A stretch of 64,000 nt of DNA from Thermoanaerobaculia bacterium (GTDB lineage: Bacteria > Acidobacteriota > Thermoanaerobaculia > Multivoradales > JAHEKO01): the NCBI GenBank assembly GCA_947259925.1, contig CAMYOG010000002.1, forward strand, positions 1 through 64,000, written 5' to 3'. Under the pieces are notes generated by a model. It was not told the origin of the DNA. It saw only the letters and a program-made list of their open reading frames with translations, and searched no databases. Both the position numbers and the translations under genes were made by a program. Below, piece after piece: positions 8,180 to 15,330 of this stretch; position 1 is the stretch's first letter; each line of letters starts with the position of its first letter.

Positions 8180-8682
8180 CGAATCAAACCCAGGACGAAC
8201 CGGGCGTTCTCGAGACCGACGCGGTGCTCGTCCGCTCGCTCGAGCTCTGCGATCTGGAGGCGCTGATCGAGATCGACGCCCTCGCCTCGGGACGCCGCCG
8301 GCCGCTCTACTTCGAGCGCATGCTCGAGCGCGCGGTCCAGAAGGCGGACTTCCAGGCGTCGCTGTGTGCCGAGATGGACGGTCGGACGGTCGGTTTCGTC
8401 CTCGCGACCCTCTTCTGGGGCGAGTATGGACTGGTCGAGCCGTCGGCGTCGATCGACGCGATCGGCGTGCTGCCCGAGTATCGAGGCAGACGTGTCGGCA
8501 AGGCCCTCGTGCGCCAGTTGCTGCTCAACCTGGCCGCCCTGCGAATCGAGCGGGTTCGGACCGAGGTGCCGTGGAACGACTTCGACCTGCTGGCGTTCTT
8601 CGAGCGCAACGAGTTCGAGCCGGCCGGTCGGGTCTGTCTGGAGCGCCGTCTCGATCCGACCGCGGCGAGGCCGACCGACTAG
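8176..8682 (+). CDS. GNAT-family N-acetyltransferase coupled to the bcr operon
   Basis: A 168-residue GNAT protein. The acetyl-CoA motif A is seen as IGVLPEYRGRRVGKALV (about residues 96-112), preceded by the strand SIDA and followed by the motif B region FFERNEFEPAGR. It starts at ATG 8176, overlapping the bcrD stop, and is therefore very likely cotranscribed with the benzoyl-CoA genes. Its substrate is unknown. Two precedents suggest roles: lysine acetylation of acyl-CoA ligases by GNAT enzymes, and the R. palustris BadL acetyltransferase in the benzoate cluster. Both are inference. It ends convergently with deoD, the two stop codons overlapping. Confidence 0.8.
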   Translation: MTNQTQDEPGVLETDAVLVRSLELCDLEALIEIDALASGRRRPLYFERMLERAVQKADFQASLCAEMDGRTVGFVLATLFWGEYGLVEPSASIDAIGVLPEYRGRRVGKALVRQLLLNLAALRIERVRTEVPWNDFDLLAFFERNEFEPAGRVCLERRLDPTAARPTD

Positions 8683-9401
8683 CCGGCGTCCAGCACCAGC
8701 GCCTCGAGCGCCAGGCGGACCATGGCGTCGAAGCTCGTCTGCCGATCGTCCGAGCTCATCACCTCGCCGGCCACCAGCTGATCGCTGACGGTCAGGACCG
8801 CCAGCGCCCGAACGCCGTGCTCCGCGGCCAGGCCGTACAGCCCCGCGGTCTCCATCTCGACCGCCAGCACGCCCATCTTCTGCATGGTCGCGAACGGCTC
8901 GGGCTCGGAACTGTAGAAAAGGTCGCTGGTGTGCACCAGGCCGGCGTGCACGGAGACGCCCTGGGCCTCGGCGACGCGGGCCGCGGCGCGCAGCAGCTGG
9001 AAGTCGGCGACCGCCGCGAAGTCGTGTCCGTCGTAGCGCCAGCGGTTGACTCGAGAGTCGGTGCAGGCGCCGACCGCGAGGATCACGTCGCGCAGCTTCG
9101 CCTCGGCCGAGATGGCGCCGCAGCTGCCGACGCGCACCAGGATCTTGACGCCGTACTCGGCCACCAGCTCGTGGGCGTAGATGGAGGTCGAAGGGACGCC
9201 CATGCCGGTCCCCATCACCGAGACCGCCAGCCCCTTGTAGCTGCCGGTGAAGCCGAGCATGTTGCGCACCGCGTTGACCTCCCGTGCTCCCTCGAGGTGG
9301 TTCTCGGCGATGTACCTGGCGCGCAGCGGATCGCCGGGCAGGAGAATCGCCTCGGCGAAGTCGCCGGGCGCGGCGCTGATGTGTGGCGTCGGTGTGGGCA
9401 T
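8679..9401 (-). CDS. deoD: Purine-nucleoside phosphorylase (DeoD type)
   Basis: A 240-residue trimeric/hexameric PNP of the NP-I family. It cleaves purine (deoxy)nucleosides with phosphate to base plus (deoxy)ribose-1-phosphate. The start MPTPTPHISAAPGDFAEAIL and the phosphate-site stretch LLPGDPLRAR, then VMGTGMGVPSTSIYAHEL, VRVGSCGAI, AVEMETAGLYGLA and LTVSDQ are all standard DeoD signatures, and the length is normal. It is on the strand opposite to the bcr operon, and its stop overlaps that of the GNAT gene. A GC-rich hairpin (9424-9447) separates it from argH. Confidence 0.95.
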   Translation of the reverse strand: MPTPTPHISAAPGDFAEAILLPGDPLRARYIAENHLEGAREVNAVRNMLGFTGSYKGLAVSVMGTGMGVPSTSIYAHELVAEYGVKILVRVGSCGAISAEAKLRDVILAVGACTDSRVNRWRYDGHDFAAVADFQLLRAAARVAEAQGVSVHAGLVHTSDLFYSSEPEPFATMQKMGVLAVEMETAGLYGLAAEHGVRALAVLTVSDQLVAGEVMSSDDRQTSFDAMVRLALEALVLDAG

Positions 9402-9423
9402 CTGCTGCGCTCCTCTCTCGCGT

Positions 9424-9447
9424 CCCCGGCCGGGCAGTCGGCCGGGG
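9424..9447 (-). terminator. GC-rich perfect hairpin between argH and deoD
   Basis: A perfect 9-bp stem (CCCCGGCCG at 9424-9432, CGGCCGGGG at 9439-9447) with a six-base loop. It lies downstream of argH and just before deoD on the minus strand. No U-run follows, so it is at best an intrinsic-terminator-like or attenuating structure. Confidence 0.4.
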
Positions 9448-9513
9448 CGATCTTACACAGCGAGGTCGTTCTTTCGCGAGCCGCGCGGCGCGCCGGATCC
9501 GCCCGCGAGCGCG

Positions 9514-10863
9514 TCAGGCTCGATCGAGCTCGGCCCAGGCGGCGTCGATTCTCTGCCGCTCGGCGTCCTCGAAAGCCCGAGCGCGCTCGATGCCGGAACG
9601 GTAGCTCGAGGTGTCGAGCGCTCCCGGTGCTCCGGCGTGGGTGCGGGCGGTCCAGGCGTCGGGGGTCGCCGAGCCGACCGCACCGTCGGGGTCCTGCGCG
9701 ACCGCGCGGTAGGCGGCCCGGAACGGCTCGCCTCGCGATACCCGTTCGTAGAGCGCGTCGGTCGCCGCGGTGGCCGGCTGAAGCGCTTGCCGGCAGCGCT
9801 GGGCATCGACTTCCAGGCCGTCGATCACCGCGGTCGTCGCCTGCAAGAGGTCGCCGACCTGGACCAGGCCTTCGAGGAAAGGCGCCTTGGTCAGCTGGAG
9901 ATCGCGGTGATAGCCGGACGCGAGGGCCGAGTAGATGTTGCCGATCTCCGCGTGACGACCGCGCAGCGCTGCCGCAGCCGCCCGGATCAGCTCGAGGACG
10001 TCGGGGTTGCGCTTCTGGGGCATGATGCTGGAGCCGGTAGTGAGCTGGTCGGGCAGCCTGACGAAGCCGAGCTCGTCGCTCGACAGCCAGATCAGGTCAC
10101 TCGCCAGCCGGCCCAGGTCGTTGGCGACCGCGAGCGCCGCGCCCAGGGCGAGCCATTCGCTCTTGCCCCGATCGTTCTGCACTGCCAGCGTGTTGAGCTG
10201 GACGGAGTCGAAGCGCAGGAGCTCGGCGACCAGATGCCGATCGAGCTCGAGCGCCACGCCGAAGCCCGACGCGCTGCCGAGAGGCGACCGGTTCAGGTGC
10301 GCGTAGGCCCGTTCCAGCCAGGGCAGGTCGTCGAGCAGCGAATCCGCGTGCGCGGCGAGCCAGTGGCCGAGCGTGGTCGCCATCGCCTGGCGGGTGTGAG
10401 AGTAGCCGGGCATGCCGACCTCGCGGTGCCGATCGGCGGCGCTCGCCAGGCGTTCGATCAGGGTCGCGGCCTCGGCGTGAATGCCGAGCAGCGCCTCGCG
10501 TCCCCAGAGGCGGACGGCGGCGAGGACCTGGTCATTGCGACTGCGGCCGGTGTGGATCTTGCGGCCGGCGTCGCCGAGGCGCTCGGTCAGCCGGTTCTCG
10601 ATCGCGGTGTGACCGTCCTCGTCCGCCGGATCGATCTCGAACTCGGCGGCTCGCGCGTCGCGTGCGATCGCCGCCAGCTCGCGCTTCAGCGCCGCCAGCT
10701 CGCCCTCGGAAAGGACGCCGATCTTCGTCAGCATGACGGCATGGGCGGCCGAGGCCAGGGCGTCGTGGGCGACCAGCCGCAGGTCGAGCTCCGGGTCGCG
10801 GCCGACGGTCAGCCGGGCGACGACCGCGTCGAGCGGCTCGCCCCGATCCCAGAGCCTGGTCAC
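9514..10863 (-). CDS. argH: Argininosuccinate lyase
   Basis: A 449-residue fumarase/aspartase-superfamily enzyme that splits argininosuccinate into arginine and fumarate, the last arginine step. The family signature [12 protein letters not shown] is present. [29 protein letters not shown] and [17 protein letters not shown] mark the other active-site segments. The C-terminal third is slightly unusual, with a short Arg/Glu-rich tail, but length is normal. The start overlaps the argG stop by four bases (ATGA), so argG-argH form a translationally coupled pair. Confidence 0.95.
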   Translation of the reverse strand: MTRLWDRGEPLDAVVARLTVGRDPELDLRLVAHDALASAAHAVMLTKIGVLSEGELAALKRELAAIARDARAAEFEIDPADEDGHTAIENRLTERLGDAGRKIHTGRSRNDQVLAAVRLWGREALLGIHAEAATLIERLASAADRHREVGMPGYSHTRQAMATTLGHWLAAHADSLLDDLPWLERAYAHLNRSPLGSASGFGVALELDRHLVAELLRFDSVQLNTLAVQNDRGKSEWLALGAALAVANDLGRLASDLIWLSSDELGFVRLPDQLTTGSSIMPQKRNPDVLELIRAAAAALRGRHAEIGNIYSALASGYHRDLQLTKAPFLEGLVQVGDLLQATTAVIDGLEVDAQRCRQALQPATAATDALYERVSRGEPFRAAYRAVAQDPDGAVGSATPDAWTARTHAGAPGALDTSSYRSGIERARAFEDAERQRIDAAWAELDRA

Positions 10864-12086
10864 GCTTCGCTGGCCTTCTTGACGATCAGCTTGTGAGCTC
10901 GCAGCCGCAAGGCGTTGATGTTGATGAAGCCCCGGGCGTCCTTCTGGTCGTAGCCGCCTTCGACGTCCATCGACGCCAGCTCGCGGTCGTAGAGCGAGCT
11001 CGGCGACTCGCGCCCGTGCAGGATGACGTTCCCCTTGAGCAGCCGGAGCGACACCGTGCCGTCGATCAGCTCTTCGGACTGCGCGAACGCCGCCCGGATG
11101 AAGTCCATCTCGGGGCTGAACCAGAAGCCGTTGTAGATCAGCTCGGTGAACTTGGGCGACAGGCTGTCGCGCAGGCGGAGCACCTCGCGATCCATCGCGA
11201 TCCCTTCGAGGTCGCGCAGCGCCTGGTGGAGGATGGTGCCGCCGGGGGTCTCGTAGACCGCCCGTGACTTGATGCCGACGAATCGATTCTCGACCATGTC
11301 GACGCGGCCGATGCCGTGGCGGCCGCCGACCTCGTTCAGGAACTCGAACAGCGCCAGCGGCTGGTCGTAGACGGTGCCGGTGGTGACGTCGACGACCCGG
11401 TCGGGGAGGGCGTCCTTGAAGTGGATCTCGAGGTCGACCGGCTCGTCCGGGGTCTCTTCGATCGGTCGTACCAGCTTGTGCATGTCCGCCGGCGGCGGCT
11501 CGGTCGGATCTTCGAGGATCCCCGCTTCGTAGCTCCGGTGCATGATGTTCTCGTCGGTGCTGTACGGCTTCTCGGCGGTCGCCTCGATCTCGATCCCCTC
11601 CTGCCGGGCGAACTCCAGGAGGTCACTGCGGCCCTTGAATCGCTCCAGGAACTCGGTCTCCTTCCACGGCGCGATCACCTCGAGGTCGGGTGCCAGGGCG
11701 GCGTAGGCGAGCTCGAAGCGGACCTGATCGTTGCCCTTGCCGGTGGCGCCGTGGGCGAGCGCGTCGCCCCCCTCCTGGCGTGCCACCTCGACCTGGGCCT
11801 TGGCGATCAAGGGACGCGCCAGCGAGGTGCCGAGCAGGTAGCGGTTCTCGTAGACGGCGTTGCCGGCGATCGCCGGGAAGATGTACTCGCGCACGAACTC
11901 CTCGCGCAGGTCGGCCTGGACGTACTCGGCCGCGCCGGTGGCGAGCGCCCGCTGCTCGATCTCGGCGAAGTCCTCCTGCTGGCCGACGTCGGCCGCGAAC
12001 GCGATCACCTCGTGACCGCGCTGGATCAGCAGCTTGAGAATGCAGGCCGTATCGAGACCACCGCTGTAGGCGAGAACGACTCTCAT
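10860..12086 (-). CDS. argG: Argininosuccinate synthase
   Basis: A 408-residue ATP-dependent ligase joining citrulline and aspartate. The N-terminal PP-loop [15 protein letters not shown], the second nucleotide segment [17 protein letters not shown] and the citrulline/aspartate-binding stretch [20 protein letters not shown] are clear. It is first in the argGH operon, with a GGGGGA-type ribosome binding site immediately upstream of the ATG. No ARG-box-like operator was recognised in the short 5' region. Confidence 0.96.
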   Translation of the reverse strand: MRVVLAYSGGLDTACILKLLIQRGHEVIAFAADVGQQEDFAEIEQRALATGAAEYVQADLREEFVREYIFPAIAGNAVYENRYLLGTSLARPLIAKAQVEVARQEGGDALAHGATGKGNDQVRFELAYAALAPDLEVIAPWKETEFLERFKGRSDLLEFARQEGIEIEATAEKPYSTDENIMHRSYEAGILEDPTEPPPADMHKLVRPIEETPDEPVDLEIHFKDALPDRVVDVTTGTVYDQPLALFEFLNEVGGRHGIGRVDMVENRFVGIKSRAVYETPGGTILHQALRDLEGIAMDREVLRLRDSLSPKFTELIYNGFWFSPEMDFIRAAFAQSEELIDGTVSLRLLKGNVILHGRESPSSLYDRELASMDVEGGYDQKDARGFININALRLRAHKLIVKKASEA

Positions 12087-12158
12087 CGGGTCCCCCTTCT
12101 GGCGGCAGTCTAGAAGATCGTCCGCGCCGGCGACAGGCCCAGACCGAGGGTGGGTCGC

Positions 12159-12677
12159 TCAGTCCTCGGAGAGCGACTCCGCGACCACCCGCTCCCAGCT
12201 GTCGAGATCCTCGTGGACGCGCGAGATCTCTTTGCGCAGATCGATGATCCGCTGGTCGGTCCGCCAGAGGCTCTGCTTGACCGACTCGACCTCGAGGTCG
12301 ATCTGCCTGCGCATGAACTCGAAGTCCTCGGGTTCCATGCCGCTCTCCTCGACCGTGCTCGAGCCGTAGGTATCGATCCTGACCTCGAGCTCTTCCATCG
12401 CCTCGGCGTAGCGGTCGCGGTTCTGCTCGGCTTCGTGCAGCTCCCGCTCGCGCGTGACCAGCTCGCGGCGCGCGATGTCGAGCCGCTGGACCGCCAGCTC
12501 GGCGCGCTGGTTCTCGATCTGGATGCGCAGCAGCTCGACGATCTGCTTGAGCGATCGATCGATGCCTTCGAGCGACGTGGCTTGACCCTCCGTCGCCGGC
12601 TGCTGGGCGACGCTGGGTACCACCAGAACCACCGCGACCATCGCCCAGAGCATCACCACCGTACTGGCTCTTGTCAT
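12159..12677 (-). CDS. Secreted coiled-coil protein of unknown function
   Basis: A 172-residue protein. The open frame extends further upstream, but the ATG at 12677 is preceded by AGGAGGGT and gives a clean signal peptide (MTRASTVVMLWAMVAVVLVVPSVAQQ). The mature part (about 30-172) is almost entirely charged helix with heptad-like spacing, for example SLKQIVELLRIQIENQRAEL and ERELHEAEQNRDRYAEAMEE. A periplasmic coiled coil is therefore likely. No family was recognised. It is transcribed divergently from the small membrane-protein gene at 12738. Confidence 0.7.
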   Translation of the reverse strand: MTRASTVVMLWAMVAVVLVVPSVAQQPATEGQATSLEGIDRSLKQIVELLRIQIENQRAELAVQRLDIARRELVTRERELHEAEQNRDRYAEAMEELEVRIDTYGSSTVEESGMEPEDFEFMRRQIDLEVESVKQSLWRTDQRIIDLRKEISRVHEDLDSWERVVAESLSED

Positions 12678-12737
12678 GCGTACCCTCCTGATTCGCGACC
12701 TGTGATGAGAGGATACCGGGTCTGGTCGAGGAGATGG

Positions 12738-12977
12738 ATGATGACGCTTGCCGAAGCCATCGGGTCGCTGGGAGTCGCACTTCTCCTGGTCGCCTTCGCT
12801 CTCAACCTGTTCGGCGTGCTCGGCCGCCGATCCCGGGCTTACCAATCGATCAACGGGCTCGGTGCCGGCCTCGCCTGCTACGCCTCCTGGCTGATCGGCT
12901 TCGTGCCGTTCGTGATTCTCGAGGGCGTCTGGGCGCTGGTTGCGGTCTCGGCTCTCGTCCAGGCGCCCCCCGAGTAG
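12738..12977 (+). CDS. CBU_0592-type small inner-membrane protein
   Basis: A 79-residue protein with two to three hydrophobic helices. The sequence LGVALLLVAFALNLFGVLG, then SRAYQSINGLGAGLACYASW and PFVILEGVWALVAVSALVQ, matches the CBU_0592 membrane family, whose function is unknown. Start: ATG at 12738 (a second ATG follows at 12741) behind GAGGAG at 12728-12733. The longer open frame upstream is antisense to the coiled-coil gene and is not real. Confidence 0.75.
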   Translation: MMTLAEAIGSLGVALLLVAFALNLFGVLGRRSRAYQSINGLGAGLACYASWLIGFVPFVILEGVWALVAVSALVQAPPE

Positions 12978-13051
12978 GCAGCGATTCGGGTCCTGACCGT
13001 GTGCTAGCCTGCCTTCGTTTCGAACTCGAACGAACTCCGGAGGTCCTATTC

Positions 13052-13606
13052 ATGAGGCTCCAGCTCGCGGCACTCTCGACACTCCTGGTCGCCCTCCTTC
13101 CGCTGGTCGCGTCGCCCGTGCTCGCGGCGGCGGGTGCTCCGGCGGAGTCGCCCGAAGAGCGGCTCGTCGAGCTGGGCATCGAGCTCCCCGAGATGCCCGC
13201 GCCGATCGCCAACTACGTCCGCACGGTCAGGAGCGGCAATCTCGTCTTCCTCTCAGGTCACGGTCCGCTCAAGCCCGAGGGTGGGTACGTCACCGGCAAG
13301 GTCGGCAAGGACTTGACGCTGGAGCAGGGGTACGAGGCGGCGCGGCTGACCGCGATCGCCCTCTTGAGCTCGCTCAAGGGCGAGATCGGCGACCTCGAGC
13401 GGGTGGAGCGGGTGGTCAGGGTCTTCGGGATGGTCAACACCACGGCCGACTTCGTCGATCACTCGAAGGTGATCAACGGCGCGTCGGACCTCCTGGTGGA
13501 GGTCTTCGGCGAGCGCGGCAAGCACGTGCGCGCCGCCGTCGGCATGGTCTCGCTGCCGATCGGACTGGCGGTCGAGATCGAGATGGTGGTGGAAATCGAG
13601 GAGTGA
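13052..13606 (+). CDS. Secreted RidA/YjgF-family protein
   Basis: A 184-residue protein with an N-terminal signal peptide (MRLQLAALSTLLVALLPLVASPVLAAAG) followed by a complete RidA (YjgF/YER057c/UK114) domain, about residues 45-184. Recognisable parts are NYVRTVRSGNLVFLSGHGP, GYEAARLTAIALLSSLK, VRVFGMVNTTADFVDHSKVINGASDLLVEVFGERGKHVR and VSLPIGLAVEIEMVVEIEE. Cytoplasmic RidA deaminates reactive enamines/imines. An exported version is less usual and its substrate is unknown. It starts at ATG 13052 with GGAGG 8 nt upstream. The first structured repeat element begins four bases after the stop. Confidence 0.85.
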   Translation: MRLQLAALSTLLVALLPLVASPVLAAAGAPAESPEERLVELGIELPEMPAPIANYVRTVRSGNLVFLSGHGPLKPEGGYVTGKVGKDLTLEQGYEAARLTAIALLSSLKGEIGDLERVERVVRVFGMVNTTADFVDHSKVINGASDLLVEVFGERGKHVRAAVGMVSLPIGLAVEIEMVVEIEE

Positions 13607-13609
13607 ACA

Positions 13610-13747
13610 GGCCGGGGCACGTCCTCTCGGGGAGGCCCTCGCCAGGGCTGTCAGGCGTTAGCACTTTGACTGGGAGGCTCCGGTAGAGGAAGGGCGCCTT
13701 CCTTTATGCCCTGGCCGAGGGCCTCCCCGAGAGGACGTGCCCCGGCC
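13610..13747. repeat. Structured hairpin element, copy A (possible ncRNA)
   Basis: A 138-bp element bounded by 39/40-nt arms (13610-13648 and 13708-13747) that are perfectly complementary except for one bulged base. The 59-nt interior holds a GTCA/TGAC helix and a 7-bp hairpin AGGAAGG-GCG-CCTTCCT. A second copy (13994-14139) has the same interior with seven substitutions but a different outer-stem sequence that is again self-complementary. It lies between ridA and the beta-helix gene. It may be a structured RNA, a mobile hairpin element or a transcription-terminating structure. Confidence 0.7.
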
Positions 13748-13793
13748 GTGCGAGTAGGGGGAGGATAGGTAGTGCGGAGCTGGGCGGTGATTC

Positions 13794-13953
13794 GGTGACA
13801 GGATACCGAACTCCCCACGACTCGATTCGGGAAGCGTGAAGCGTGATTCGGTCCCTGATTCGGTGACGGTTCCTCAATTCCCTTCGAACTCGATGCAGGC
13901 TGCCCAAGCTACCGGTCACCGACTACCCCAGGCGAGTTAGGTATCCTGTCACC
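13794..13953. repeat. 160-bp unit bounded by 20-bp inverted repeats, between the two hairpin elements
   Basis: Terminal arms 13794-13813 and 13934-13953 are inverted repeats matching at 19 of 20 positions, with outer core GGTGACAGGATACC. The inside carries further fragments of TGATTCGGT and GGTGACGG. There is no coding capacity. It looks like a small non-autonomous element or REP-like cluster. From memory, GGTGACA-N-ATACC type palindromes often accompany Y1 transposases like the one at the left edge, but this was not verified. Confidence 0.5.
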
Positions 13954-13993
13954 CGAACTACCCCAACTAGACCCATCCCTCATTCCCTCCACT

Positions 13994-14139
13994 GGTCGGG
14001 GCAGGCCCTCGCGGGAGCGGGAGCTCTCGCCAGGGCTGTCAGGCGTCAGCACTGTGACTGGGAGGCTTCGGTGGAGGAGGGGCGCCCTCCTTTACGCCCT
14101 GGCCGAGGGCTCCCGCTCCCGCGAGGGCCTGCCCCGACC
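13994..14139. repeat. Structured hairpin element, copy B (possible ncRNA)
   Basis: A 146-bp element in the same orientation as copy A. Arms are 13994-14036 and 14096-14139, complementary over 43 positions with one G-T pair and one bulge. The arm sequence differs from copy A except for the innermost CCAGGGC/GCCCTGG and outermost GG-CGGGGCA portions. The interior 14037-14095 aligns without gaps to copy A. In the inner hairpin an A-T pair of copy A is replaced by G-C here (AGGAGGG-GCG-CCCTCCT), a compensatory change. It ends 13 bp before the stop of the convergent beta-helix gene. Confidence 0.7.
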
Positions 14140-14152
14140 TGCCCCGTGTCAG

Positions 14153-15220
14153 CTAGCGGCAGGAGCTGCAGCCTTCGACGCTTCCCCGCACGGCCGTACC
14201 GTCGCAGAAGATGTCGCCCTTGAGGGCGCAGATCAGTGACTCGACGGCGGTACCGCGGACCAGGCGGCCGGTGGAGAAGTCGGTCACCAGGGTCACCCCG
14301 CTCAGCGTCGTCTCGAGCTGATTCGACTCCAGCCGGTCGGCGATCAGCTTGGACGACTCGGTGATGAAGTTCTGCAACTGGTTCAGCACCTGGGTGGCGC
14401 CTCGCAGGTCGACCGTGCTGTAGCTCTTGGCGAGCATCGGGCCCGAGAGGGTGCCACCGCGCACCTCGACCGTGCCATAGGAGTTGGCCTGAAATGCCCA
14501 GGTCGTCCCCTCGAGCTCGCTCGAGTCGATCAAGGCACGGCCGTACGACTGGGCGAGGACCGCCGTCTCGCCGGCGACTCGCGAGTCGATCAGCCGCAAG
14601 GTAGAGCCGGTGAACGCGACCGCGCCGAAGTTGAGCCCGGAGTCACTGTTGAGCTCGATCAGGCATTCGGAGCAGGCGACGTCCGACCCGCGGGCGCCGA
14701 TCAGGCCGCCGCCGATCGAGTCGACCACCCGCGCGCCGTTGCCGGTGAACGAGGACTCGACGAACGCCACCGCCGAGTCGTTGACCGAGGCTCCCCAGAC
14801 GCCGTTGCTCTCGAAGCGCGAGTTGGTGACGATGATGTCGTCGGTCGCGTCGAGGACTCGCAGACCGTCGCGGGTGGCGCCGGAGATCCGCAGGTTGGCG
14901 ATCGTCACCCGGCGCGAGTCGCGGATGGTCAGGGCGGCGCCATCGCCGTCCTCGGTGCCGGGCGAGCGGATGCCGTCGCGCTGCGGGTCGACTCCCCGCA
15001 GGGTGACGTTGTCGCGGCGCACGACCACGTCCTCGACGCATTCGCCGCGTACCTCGACGATCAGCTGTTGCGCCGCCTGCTCGAGCGCCCGGTTGACACT
15101 CTGGCCCGACCCGCAGTCGACGGTGATGGTCCACACCGTCGGCGCCTCCTGGGCGCCGGAGGGGAGCGGCGCGAGTGCCAGCGTCGCCAGCGCCACCAGA
15201 GTGCGGAATCTACCGGCCAT
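14153..15220 (-). CDS. Secreted right-handed parallel beta-helix protein
   Basis: A 355-residue protein with a signal peptide (about 1-23, ending PSGAQ). It is followed by imperfect repeats of about 22-25 residues typical of pectate-lyase-like beta-helices, e.g. VTLRGVDPQRDGI, VTIANLRISGATRDGLRV, IIVTNSRFESNGVWG and VAFVESSFTGNG. No catalytic residues of a known polysaccharide lyase could be assigned. Two Cys pairs, including a C-terminal CSSC, may form disulfides. Such proteins act at the cell surface on glycans or as structural repeats. The substrate is unknown. It is divergent from the FAD oxidoreductase gene. Confidence 0.75.
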   Translation of the reverse strand: MAGRFRTLVALATLALAPLPSGAQEAPTVWTITVDCGSGQSVNRALEQAAQQLIVEVRGECVEDVVVRRDNVTLRGVDPQRDGIRSPGTEDGDGAALTIRDSRRVTIANLRISGATRDGLRVLDATDDIIVTNSRFESNGVWGASVNDSAVAFVESSFTGNGARVVDSIGGGLIGARGSDVACSECLIELNSDSGLNFGAVAFTGSTLRLIDSRVAGETAVLAQSYGRALIDSSELEGTTWAFQANSYGTVEVRGGTLSGPMLAKSYSTVDLRGATQVLNQLQNFITESSKLIADRLESNQLETTLSGVTLVTDFSTGRLVRGTAVESLICALKGDIFCDGTAVRGSVEGCSSCR

Positions 15221-15330
15221 GAAGCTATCCGTCCTGTTTACCTACACCCGTTTACGTATGCAGCGACAGCGCCGTCACGTAGACGACGTCGACAAGCCTA
15301 CACCAGCCGAAACCACTAAGATGGCCGCGC

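Noticed and set aside
13610-14139. Integron attC sites as an explanation for the two hairpins
   Set aside because: The arms lack paired GTTRRRY/RYYYAAC core sites, and no integrase or cassette structure is present.
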